From Spirochaetaceae bacterium (lineage in GTDB: Bacteria; Spirochaetota; Spirochaetia; Treponematales; Breznakiellaceae), in contig JAIRYB010000196.1 of assembly GCA_031267955.1 (NCBI GenBank), positions 1 through 13,601 on the forward strand: a DNA stretch of 13,601 nucleotides, read 5' to 3'. Below are positions 1-5,988 of this stretch, piece after piece. Every line of letters begins with the position of its first letter. Positions within the stretch are counted from its first letter, which is position 1. The position numbers and the translations under genes were made by a program. The notes beneath the pieces were generated by a model that was given only the letters and a program-made list of their open reading frames with translations, was not told where the DNA came from and searched no databases.

Positions 1-309
1 GTCATGGTCTCGGGCGGCGGCGCCCTGTCTCCGGTAATCTGCCAGATCCTCGCGGATGTCCTGGGCCGCAAGGTCCTGGTCCTGCCCAGCCCGCAGAATT
101 CCGGCTCCTTTGGCGCGGCCATAGTGATTGCCGCGGGCCTGGGCAGGATACCTTCCATCGAGGATTCCAAGACCCTGCTCCCCCCCTACACCGTTTACGC
201 CCCGGTCGTGGAAAACAAGCCTGTCCATGACCGGAATTACCTGGTGTTCAAGGCCCTGTACAGGAACAACAAAAAGAGCTTTGCCCTTTTAAATTCGCGG
301 CCGGAATAG
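1..309 (+). CDS. FGGY-family carbohydrate kinase (xylulokinase-like), C-terminal part
   Basis: This is the last 102 codons of a sugar kinase whose beginning lies left of the window. FGGY kinases phosphorylate sugars or polyols such as xylulose with ATP in the cytoplasm. The visible part starts at the conserved nucleotide-binding signature of the FGGY C-terminal domain (VSGGGALSP, then QILADVLG), followed by the expected segment GSFGAAIVIAAGLG and a tail with YxVFKALYRNNKKSF. That tail, with its regular Tyr and Phe spacing before the end, resembles xylulokinase-like members more than glycerol kinase. The substrate cannot be decided because the N-terminal sugar-binding domain is missing. The gene ends at a TAG at 307-309. 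No good terminator follows; the next gene has its own promoter about 100 bases downstream. Confidence 0.85.
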   Translation, partial: VMVSGGGALSPVICQILADVLGRKVLVLPSPQNSGSFGAAIVIAAGLGRIPSIEDSKTLLPPYTVYAPVVENKPVHDRNYLVFKALYRNNKKSFALLNSRPE

Positions 310-410
310 GGGGGATGTTTTACGGGGAAACAAATAATTACGCCTACGACACGAATTGGTATTTTGAGATTTTCTTACGATATTTAGGTGGTTTATGAAC
401 TCCGAAAAAC

Positions 411-440
411 TTGCATTTATCTTTTGGTTTTTAGTAAAAT
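411..440 (+). promoter_or_regulatory. Sigma70-type promoter of the iron-sulfur flavoprotein gene
   Basis: TTGCAT at 411-416 and TAAAAT at 435-440 are separated by 18 bases, close to the -35/-10 consensus and lying in an AT-rich stretch. Transcription would start near 447, giving a leader of about 16 bases that contains the ribosome binding site GGAGGG at 451-456, six bases before the ATG at 463. Confidence 0.6.
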
Positions 441-462
441 GAATAGCAATGGAGGGCAGTAA

Positions 463-1080
463 ATGAAAGTGATTTTGGTTAATGGGAGCCCGCGTCCGAA
501 TGGGTGTACCTTTACCGGGCTGAGTATTATCAAAGAGCAATTGACACAAAACGGGGTTGATTCCGAGATCTTCCAGATCGGCAACAAGCCTATAATAGGC
601 TGTATTGCATGTATGAGCTGTAAAAAAACCGGGAAATGCGCTTTTGATGATGATCTGGTTAATACCGTCGCGGAGAAGATGAAAGAGGCCGATGGTATTA
701 TTTTAGGTTCCGCGGTGCATTTTGCCGGCGCAACGGGCGCGGCTACTTCATTCTTCGATCGTCTGTTTTACTCCGCCGATCGGAAGTATTTGAAATTAAA
801 ATTCGGCGCCTGCATTGTGAGTTGCAGACGGGGAGGGGCAAGCGCAACTTTCGATCAGTTGAACAAATACTTTACCATAGCGCAGATGCCGATAGTTTCA
901 TCCTGCTATTGGAACCAAATCCACGGATACACGCCGGAAGACGTATTTGCGGACGAGGAGGGAGTGCGTACATTAAAAGTACTGGCAAACAATATGGCAT
1001 ATTTAATCAAATGTAAATATGCCGGTAATATTGCGATACCGGAAGAACCTGAAAAAGCAATAACAAACTTTATAAGGTAA
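463..1080 (+). CDS. Iron-sulfur flavoprotein / flavodoxin-fold NAD(P)H-dependent reductase
   Basis: This 205-residue cytoplasmic protein has a flavodoxin-like fold. The FMN phosphate-binding loop is at residues 8-18 (GSPRPNGCTFT), and the second flavin loop is around residues 82-95. Four cysteines at 47, 50, 53 and 59 form a compact CX2CX2CX5C motif directly after the first half of the fold. In the iron-sulfur flavoprotein (Isf) family this motif binds a 4Fe-4S cluster that passes electrons to FMN. The family reduces varied acceptors such as quinones, O2 or peroxide; the acceptor here cannot be read from sequence. The ATG at 463 is supported by GGAGGG six bases upstream. The gene has its own promoter, stands alone, and is less GC-rich than its neighbours, which hints at recent transfer. 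It could also be annotated simply as a flavodoxin family protein. Confidence 0.87.
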   Translation: MKVILVNGSPRPNGCTFTGLSIIKEQLTQNGVDSEIFQIGNKPIIGCIACMSCKKTGKCAFDDDLVNTVAEKMKEADGIILGSAVHFAGATGAATSFFDRLFYSADRKYLKLKFGACIVSCRRGGASATFDQLNKYFTIAQMPIVSSCYWNQIHGYTPEDVFADEEGVRTLKVLANNMAYLIKCKYAGNIAIPEEPEKAITNFIR

Positions 1081-1248
1081 GTGAAAATATAATTGAAACG
1101 CCGCCGCGCTTATATCTTCCGTGGCGGTAAACTTTCTGATGCCGCGACGGCGGCCGTCTTGGGGCCGTACAAGCCAGAAGCCGTGGCCGCTGTTCCCGCC
1201 GTACCACGCACTAAAGAAAAAACGCGCGCGATTAATTCCCGGGCGAGA

Positions 1249-2646
1249 TCATTCCCCGTCCTCTAATAACCTTTCAATTTTTTCCGTCCCATACCAGTCA
1301 AGTTTGCGGGTAAGGAACATGATCAGCGCGACAACTACAAAGGTTCCCACGGAGCCGATCAGCAGGGCGTATGATTCGGCGTTCAGTACCGCATACAAAA
1401 GGACATACGACAGGGTAACAACCAGGCCCATATACCAGCTTTGGTTCCACGACGGCAGCAGGGAGCGGGAATAGAGGGTCATCATCGCCGTTACCGCCAG
1501 GGCCGCAAGAAGGTAGGCGGTGTAAAAAGGCATCTGCTCTGACAGCGAAAGCAGCAAAAGATAAAAAACCGCGTTCCCGATGCCGGAGAGCAGGTAGGGG
1601 ACCGGGTGTACGCGTTTTTTGGTAAAAATTTCCAGCAAAAACAAAGTGAGAAAAGGAACAATCAGGAAAAGCACCGCGTATTTTACCGCGCGGGTATTTA
1701 AGGCGTAGGTATTTATAGTACGGAAAAAATCTACGCCGAACAATGAAGCGGAATAATCATGGTCATCGCCTGTGTCTTTCCGGAAAAGCGGTATATCGCG
1801 GCTTAAATAGTTCACATCCCACACGCCCGAGAAGCCGGTATCGCCAATCGACGATTCGCCGGGCAGATACGCGCCCTGAAAAGAAGGAGACGGCCAATCG
1901 GCGGAAATGCCAACGTGGGTGTCCTGGCCTATGGGCAGGAACCGTATGCTTTGCCCGCCCTGTATGTCAATGCTGACGGTAAACGCCGCCGGGCTGTTTT
2001 TGAATCCGGAAAGCGCCGCGTATATGCCGCCTGCGGATCTGTAATTCTCAAACCGGACAAGGCTGTACCCCTGGTTGCCGGGTTTAAAAAAAAGTTCTTC
2101 GTTGTCCCAGAGGGAAGCGTTTATTTTGCGAATCCCCTTCTGGCTGGAAAGGGAAATGATCAATTCGGCCTGGTTAAGAAATACTTCTTCATCCGGTAAA
2201 AGTTCCGAAAGGGCCATGCCCGGATCAAAGTTTCCTGTGAGGCTTAAGGTTCCCGAAAAAAGCGGGACCGAAAAAATGCCCCGTTTTCGCGTTTCTGTTT
2301 TGAAAGAGACGCTGATATCCAGCTTTTGGGGGCTTATCACCAGGTTAAAAGGGGTTCTGATGATTTCGATTTTTTCCCCTTCCCTTTCGGTCTTTGTACG
2401 GACTTCCGAGGTTTTGATGCCGGGGATCGTTACGATAGGGCCCGCCGCCACAAGCCGGTTCCCCCAGGCCTCCATAATATCCGATTCCGCGGAGGCCGCC
2501 GTCCGCCCCCGTTCATCAACTAGCCCGCGGATCATGTTTAACGGGATGAGCAGCAATAAAACCAGGGCGAAAAGCATCAGGGCCTTAAACGTATAGCCCT
2601 GGGTAAATTTCCTGAAAGCCGGAAGCCTGTTTTTATCCATAATCAT
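1249..2646 (-). CDS. creD: CreD-family inner membrane protein
   Basis: This 465-residue membrane protein has one N-terminal helix (about residues 21-38), a large extracytoplasmic region of roughly 280 residues, and several C-terminal membrane helices. CreD family marks are visible: the segment LVDERGRTA...IMEAWG after the first helix, AGPIVTIP following it, FGVDFF...YALNTRAVKYAVLF at the entry to the C-terminal membrane bundle, and the ending LTRKLDWYG. In enterobacteria CreD is controlled by the CreBC two-component system and affects envelope integrity and beta-lactam response, but its biochemical role is unknown. No creB or creC is visible here. An AGGGGG sequence (complement of 2651-2656) lies 4 bases before the ATG at 2646 and 10 bases before an in-frame ATG at 2640, so either may be the start. 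It is transcribed divergently from mazG. Confidence 0.88.
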   Translation of the reverse strand: MIMDKNRLPAFRKFTQGYTFKALMLFALVLLLLIPLNMIRGLVDERGRTAASAESDIMEAWGNRLVAAGPIVTIPGIKTSEVRTKTEREGEKIEIIRTPFNLVISPQKLDISVSFKTETRKRGIFSVPLFSGTLSLTGNFDPGMALSELLPDEEVFLNQAELIISLSSQKGIRKINASLWDNEELFFKPGNQGYSLVRFENYRSAGGIYAALSGFKNSPAAFTVSIDIQGGQSIRFLPIGQDTHVGISADWPSPSFQGAYLPGESSIGDTGFSGVWDVNYLSRDIPLFRKDTGDDHDYSASLFGVDFFRTINTYALNTRAVKYAVLFLIVPFLTLFLLEIFTKKRVHPVPYLLSGIGNAVFYLLLLSLSEQMPFYTAYLLAALAVTAMMTLYSRSLLPSWNQSWYMGLVVTLSYVLLYAVLNAESYALLIGSVGTFVVVALIMFLTRKLDWYGTEKIERLLEDGE

Positions 2647-2711
2647 TTATCCCCCTAAAGCCGTTGTGCTTATACGCCGATTTTACCGGATATTGTTTCT
2701 TTTGACGATCC

Positions 2712-2723
2712 CCCGGCGCCGGG
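2712..2723. repeat. 12-bp perfect palindrome between divergent creD and mazG
   Basis: CCCGGCGCCGGG is a perfect palindrome in the 145-base space between the divergent creD and mazG starts. It is flanked by GACG (2704-2707) and CGTC (2724-2727), which are also complementary. It could be an operator or just a GC-rich chance palindrome. A CTTATA (2669-2674; TATAAG on the minus strand) is the best -10 candidate for creD, but I find no good -35 for it. Confidence 0.3.
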
Positions 2724-2791
2724 CGTCTTTACAGCCAGGCCGATCCCGAATACCCCTTGATTTTATCCCCGGTAAATTGCAGAGTAATGCC

Positions 2792-3706
2792 ATGGAAAAA
2801 CGCGGAAACGCTTCGGCTTTTACCGGGCTTTACGAAACAGTGGCCCGGCTGCGGGGGGAAGGCGGCTGCCCCTGGGACCTGGAACAAACCCCGGAAAGTC
2901 TGCGGGGGGATCTGATCGAGGAGACCTACGAGTGTATCGAGGCTATCGACGAAAGGGACAGCGGGCATATCAAAGAGGAACTGGGGGACCTCTTTCTGCT
3001 TGTGACTATGCTTTCGTACATGCACGAACAGGAAGGGCATTTTACCGTGGCCGATGTGCTTGAGGGAATCACCGAAAAACTTATACGGCGCCACCCCCAT
3101 GTATTCGCGGAAATGAAAGTCAGGGACAGCGGCGAGGTGCTGCAAAACTGGGCGAGGATAAAGGTCGAGCAGGAGGGCCGCCGGCCCAAAGACTCTGTCC
3201 TGGACGAGGTTTCGGCCGCCCTGCCGCCTCTGGACCGGGCCTGGAAACTCCAGAAAAAAGCCGCCGGGGCGGGCTTTGACTGGCCCGGTATCCAGGGGGT
3301 TTTCGGCAAACTTGAGGAAGAACTCGATGAAGTGAAGTCCGCCCTGCGCGCCGCCCTGTGCCAATGCCCGCCCTGCCCTTCCGGCGGCGGGGATTCCAGG
3401 GAGCCGGGCGGTGGGGATGCCGAAGGGCCGGGCGGAAGCGAGCCGGGCGGTACAGGCAACGGAGGGGACGCGGCGCGGCAAGTTGAAGAAGAGCTGGGCG
3501 ATCTGCTTTTTTCGGCGGTAAACCTGTGCCGTTTTCTTAAGGTTGAGCCTTCGGTGGCCTTGCAGCGGACCAACGCCAAATTTACCAGGCGTTTCAAATA
3601 CGTGGAGCAGGAGATGAAAAAAACAGGGACGGAAATGACCGCCGGAAATCTGCCTGTAATGGACCGGTATTGGGAAGAGGCGAAGGAAAAAGCAAAGCGC
3701 CTTTAG
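2792..3706 (+). CDS. mazG: Nucleoside triphosphate pyrophosphohydrolase MazG, with Gly/Pro-rich insertion
   Basis: MazG hydrolyses NTPs to NMP and pyrophosphate in the cytoplasm; in E. coli it limits the effects of ppGpp and toxin stress. The 304-residue protein shows both tandem MazG domains. The first has CPWDLEQTPESL (26-37), the magnesium motif EETYE (43-47), EELGD (62-66) and RRHPHVF (99-105). The second has EEELDE (175-180) and EEELGD (232-237). E. coli MazG is about 263 residues; the extra length here is mainly a Gly/Pro/Cys-rich stretch at residues 190-229, between the two acidic helices of the second domain. I chose the ATG at 2792 because the longer reading from a GTG at 2666 adds 42 residues unlike the family. 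The ribosome binding site is weak (AGAG at 2781-2784). The stop overlaps the stop of the convergent carD gene. Confidence 0.93.
   Translation: MEKRGNASAFTGLYETVARLRGEGGCPWDLEQTPESLRGDLIEETYECIEAIDERDSGHIKEELGDLFLLVTMLSYMHEQEGHFTVADVLEGITEKLIRRHPHVFAEMKVRDSGEVLQNWARIKVEQEGRRPKDSVLDEVSAALPPLDRAWKLQKKAAGAGFDWPGIQGVFGKLEEELDEVKSALRAALCQCPPCPSGGGDSREPGGGDAEGPGGSEPGGTGNGGDAARQVEEELGDLLFSAVNLCRFLKVEPSVALQRTNAKFTRRFKYVEQEMKKTGTEMTAGNLPVMDRYWEEAKEKAKRL
3401..3451 (+). repeat. Imperfect 12-base repeats inside mazG
   Basis: GAGCCGGGCGGT occurs at 3401-3412 and again, identical, at 3440-3451, with a variant GGGCCGGGCGGA at 3425-3436. All three are in frame and encode E/G-P-G-G units in the Gly-rich linker of MazG. 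This suggests the linker grew by slippage or tandem duplication. Confidence 0.6.
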
Positions 3707-4212
3707 TTGGCCTCAAGGCGGGCGAAGATCAGCCCCTCTACTTCTTCTTTCGGTTTTTGCAGGGAAAACGAAACTTCGTCTTCCAGGAGTTTCAGGGCGG
3801 AGTCGTAGAGTTTCCGTTCAAGTATGGGCAGTTCTTTTACCTTGCTCCGGTGGTACAGGGACCGCACGATGGTAGCGATATCCGTAACGCTTCCCTTTTT
3901 AAGGAGGTCCAGGTTCATCTGGTAACGCAGCTTCCAGTCCGAGGGGATAGGCTCGTAGTTTTCGCCTATTAATTCCAGCGCCCGCTGGGCTTCTTCCCTA
4001 GGGACAATGGCCCGTATGCCCAGCCCCTCCGCCTTGTCGACAGGTACCATGATGGTCATATCGGATACTTCGAGATAAATCACATAATAGGGAATTTTCT
4101 GATTTTTAAAAGCCTTTTCTTCAATGGCCTTGATTATTCCTACGCCCTGGCTGGGATAAACCACCTGCTGGTCCTTTTTGAAGGCCGGCTTGGGATTTGC
4201 CTCATTGTTCAT
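3703..4212 (-). CDS. carD: CarD/CdnL family transcriptional regulator
   Basis: CarD/CdnL proteins bind the RNA polymerase beta subunit and the upstream edge of the promoter bubble and stabilise open complexes. The 169-residue protein shows the RNA polymerase-interaction domain shared with Mfd/TRCF at about residues 10-70 (FKKDQQVVYPSQGVGII, then YYVIYLE and MTIMVPVDKAEGLGIR). A helical C-terminal DNA-binding domain follows, with the conserved tryptophan at W93 (SDWKLRYQ) that wedges into the promoter in the mycobacterial protein. I chose the ATG at 4212; an upstream in-frame TTG at 4233 would add seven residues (MPWYHLP) unlike the family. There is no Shine-Dalgarno sequence before either, and a promoter-like pair lies only 7 bases upstream, so the mRNA may be leaderless. 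Its stop codon overlaps that of the convergent mazG. Confidence 0.93.
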   Translation of the reverse strand: MNNEANPKPAFKKDQQVVYPSQGVGIIKAIEEKAFKNQKIPYYVIYLEVSDMTIMVPVDKAEGLGIRAIVPREEAQRALELIGENYEPIPSDWKLRYQMNLDLLKKGSVTDIATIVRSLYHRSKVKELPILERKLYDSALKLLEDEVSFSLQKPKEEVEGLIFARLEAN

Positions 4213-4218
4213 TGGCAA

Positions 4219-4247
4219 ATGATACCACGGCAAGCGGAAAAAGTGAA
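4219..4247 (-). promoter_or_regulatory. Possible promoter of carD placing transcription start at the start codon
   Basis: On the minus strand TTCACT (4247-4242) and TATCAT (4224-4219) are 17 bases apart. Only seven bases separate the -10 from the ATG at 4212, so transcription would begin at or next to the first codon. The -10 matches consensus in five of six positions and the -35 in four. carD could also be read from the upstream binding-protein gene, 67 bases away. Confidence 0.4.
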
Positions 4248-4279
4248 GTAGGCCCGGCCTTCCGGCTCCAAGCTGCCGG

Positions 4280-5899
4280 TCATTGCAGCGCCACGCCGGG
4301 CAGGGGGCGGAAAGCCTTGAAGGAAAGGTGCTTGAACGGGTGGATGTCCAGGGCGTTGACGAACCAGCCGTCGATCTCCGCAGTGTCGATGATGTTCAGG
4401 GCGGAGCTGTAGGAAATGGGCAGCACGGTACCCCGGTCCAGGAGCATTTTTTCCGCCTCGGCCAGGGTTTTCAGGCGCGCCTCGCCTTCTTCGATCATGG
4501 AACGATCCATCAGGGTTTCGTAGTCGCCGTCGTCGTAACCGGCGTTGTTCAGGTTGGAATCCCTGCGCCACATCTGGAGGAAAGTGTAGGGGTCCGCGAA
4601 ATCGCCGATCCAGGTGGTGGAACCTACATCGTAATTGCTGCTTTTAAGGGACTCGAAATACTGGTTAAAGGGAACTACATCCACTTTTACCCGGATGCCG
4701 AGTTCCTGCACCCATGCGGACGCCATCATGGCGGCGATACGTTCCGCTTCGCGGGAAGGGGTTATAAGTATCACCAGTTCCGGAAGGCCCTTGCCTCCCC
4801 CGTAGCCCGCGTCCGAAAGGAGTTTTTTCGCCTGCTCCAGGTCCGTCGTGTCAAGGCCGTCCACGGCGGGATAGCCGGGGATGGGGTAGATCAGGGTTTT
4901 TGCCGGGAGGTAGATGCCTTCCCGGATCTTTTCCCAGGGAAGGGACAGGGACAGGGCCGTCCGCAGGCGGTGATCGGACCAGGGTTCCTTGGCCGAGCGG
5001 ATAAAGTAGTAATGGGTCGCGAAAATGGCGTTTACATGGATGCCGCTCCGGTCGGTAAGGCTTTCGTAAGCAATATCCCCGGCGATCCAGCGGGCCTCCC
5101 CGGAATTCCAGCGGGCCGTGGCGTCCTCGACATCGTCAAGGAAACGCACGGTGAGCTTGTTCAGGGCGACCCTGCCGGCATCCCAATAGTGGGGGTTTTT
5201 GGCCATGACCAGGACATTCCCCCTGTTTTCCGTGATATAAAAAGGGCCGTTGGAAACGGGCGGGGCGGCGGACCAGTCTTCGTTGTTTACCAGGGAAGGG
5301 TGCACGGGGGCAAAGGAATGGTGGCAGAGCATGGCCGGGAAAAAAGCGGCCGGCGAGTTAAGCCTGACGATCAGGGTGCTGTCGTCAGGGGTTTCGATGC
5401 CGACTTTCTGGGGGTCGGTGATACTCCCCAGCCGGTATTCCCGCGCGTTCTCGATTATATCGAAAAGGGACGAGTAGGGGGATTCCCGTTCGGGGCCCAG
5501 AAGGGAAATCCAGGCCGCCTTGAAGTCGCCCGATTTTACCGGGTCCCCGTTCCAGTATTTGGCGCCGGCCCTGAGTTTGAAAGTCCACTGCTTCTTATCC
5601 TGGGAGAGCTGCCAGGACTGGGCCAGGGCGGATACAGGCTCCATGGTAAGGGGATGGTAGGAAAAAAGCCCTTCGTAGAGGGCGGTGAAAAGCTGGGCCT
5701 CGCTCGCGATGAACGACTTGCGGGAATCCAGTTCCGGGACGCTGCCCGAAAACACCACCGTAAGCTCCTGCCGGTTAATGACGCTGGGGCGTATCTCCGC
5801 AAAGGGAGGATCCGCGCCTCCGTTTTCTTCGGCATAGGGGGCGGGAACTAAACCCAGGAACAGGGCCGCCGCCAGGATAATATTCGCGTATATTTTCAT
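4280..5899 (-). CDS. ABC transporter family-5 solute-binding protein (oligopeptide-type, OppA/DppA-like)
   Basis: This periplasmic protein would capture a peptide or similar ligand for an ABC importer. The 539-residue reading starts with a signal peptide: MKIYA, a hydrophobic core IILAAALFLGLV, and a signal peptidase I site APYA before Glu24. No lipobox cysteine is present, so it should be soluble rather than a lipoprotein. Family-5 marks follow: LFTALYEGLFSYHP, LAQSWQLSQDKKQWTFKLR, YWNGDPVKSGDF, SNGPFYI, NPHYWDAGRVALNKL, and the late motif IGDFADPYTFLQMW. The length fits the family. GGGGAGG (complement of 5911-5917) is 11 bases before this ATG but only 2 bases before an in-frame GTG at 5908, so I favour 5899. 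No permease or ATPase genes are nearby, so it is an orphan here. It may be transcribed together with carD downstream. Confidence 0.92.
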   Translation of the reverse strand: MKIYANIILAAALFLGLVPAPYAEENGGADPPFAEIRPSVINRQELTVVFSGSVPELDSRKSFIASEAQLFTALYEGLFSYHPLTMEPVSALAQSWQLSQDKKQWTFKLRAGAKYWNGDPVKSGDFKAAWISLLGPERESPYSSLFDIIENAREYRLGSITDPQKVGIETPDDSTLIVRLNSPAAFFPAMLCHHSFAPVHPSLVNNEDWSAAPPVSNGPFYITENRGNVLVMAKNPHYWDAGRVALNKLTVRFLDDVEDATARWNSGEARWIAGDIAYESLTDRSGIHVNAIFATHYYFIRSAKEPWSDHRLRTALSLSLPWEKIREGIYLPAKTLIYPIPGYPAVDGLDTTDLEQAKKLLSDAGYGGGKGLPELVILITPSREAERIAAMMASAWVQELGIRVKVDVVPFNQYFESLKSSNYDVGSTTWIGDFADPYTFLQMWRRDSNLNNAGYDDGDYETLMDRSMIEEGEARLKTLAEAEKMLLDRGTVLPISYSSALNIIDTAEIDGWFVNALDIHPFKHLSFKAFRPLPGVALQ

Positions 5900-5910
5900 A
5901 AGATTCACCG

Positions 5911-5917
5911 CCTCCCC
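5911..5917 (-). promoter_or_regulatory. Ribosome binding site deciding the start of the solute-binding protein
   Basis: GGGGAGG on the minus strand is a strong Shine-Dalgarno sequence. It is too close (2 bases) to the GTG at 5908 to serve it well, but at 11 bases it can serve the ATG at 5899. It lies directly after the hairpin region 5927-5981. Confidence 0.6.
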
Positions 5918-5933
5918 AGGAGACTGCCGCGTT

Positions 5934-5968
5934 CGCGGATTTTTTGTATATTCTTACAAAAAACCGCG
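5934..5968 (-). promoter_or_regulatory. Alternative 14-bp hairpin in the leader of the solute-binding protein gene
   Basis: CGCGG (5934-5938) and TTTTTTGTA (5940-5948) pair with TACAAAAAA (5955-5963) and CCGCG (5964-5968), with a single bulged A at 5939 and a six-base loop. This stem uses the T-tract and one arm of the terminator described at 5958-5981, so the two structures exclude each other on the minus-strand transcript. A further CCGCG at 5927-5931 can pair with CGCGG at 5934-5938. The arrangement resembles an attenuator, but no ligand-binding domain can be recognised. Confidence 0.5.
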
Positions 5969-5981
5969 ATTATCCGCGCGG
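5958..5981 (-). terminator. Rho-independent terminator after the 463-residue gene
   Basis: On the minus strand, CCGCG (5981-5977) pairs with CGCGG (5968-5964) around an eight-base loop and is followed at once by six T residues (5963-5958). It begins 8 bases beyond the stop codon at 5989-5991, the normal place for a terminator. The stem is short (5 bp) but entirely G:C. Confidence 0.6.
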
Positions 5982-5988
5982 CAAATTG

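Noticed and set aside
1101..1158. Small hairpins (CCGCC/GGCGG at 1101-1127 and GACGG/CCGTC at 1146-1158) after the flavoprotein gene
   Set aside because: Stems are only 5 bp, one loop is 17 bases, and neither is followed by a T-run, so they do not support a terminator call.
1216..1230. T-rich run after a CGCGCG stretch on the minus strand, possibly a creD terminator
   Set aside because: A T-tract is present, but no stem with a proper loop can be drawn directly before it.
2666..2791. N-terminal extension of mazG from a GTG at 2666
   Set aside because: The 42 added residues do not resemble MazG and cross the divergent promoter region and its palindrome.
2729..3597. Minus-strand open frames opposite mazG
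   Set aside because: mazG motifs on the plus strand are clear; the minus frames are low-complexity Ser/Pro or Gly/Arg-rich shadows.
4213..4279. CCGGC/GCCGG hairpin between the solute-binding protein gene and carD as a terminator
   Set aside because: The stem is 5 bp with an 8-base loop and is not followed by a T-run; at most it is a weak pause or processing site.
4283..5851. 522-codon plus-strand open frame opposite the solute-binding protein
   Set aside because: The minus-strand frame is unmistakably a family-5 binding protein with a signal peptide. The plus frame is a Gly/Val/Arg-rich mirror without any motif.
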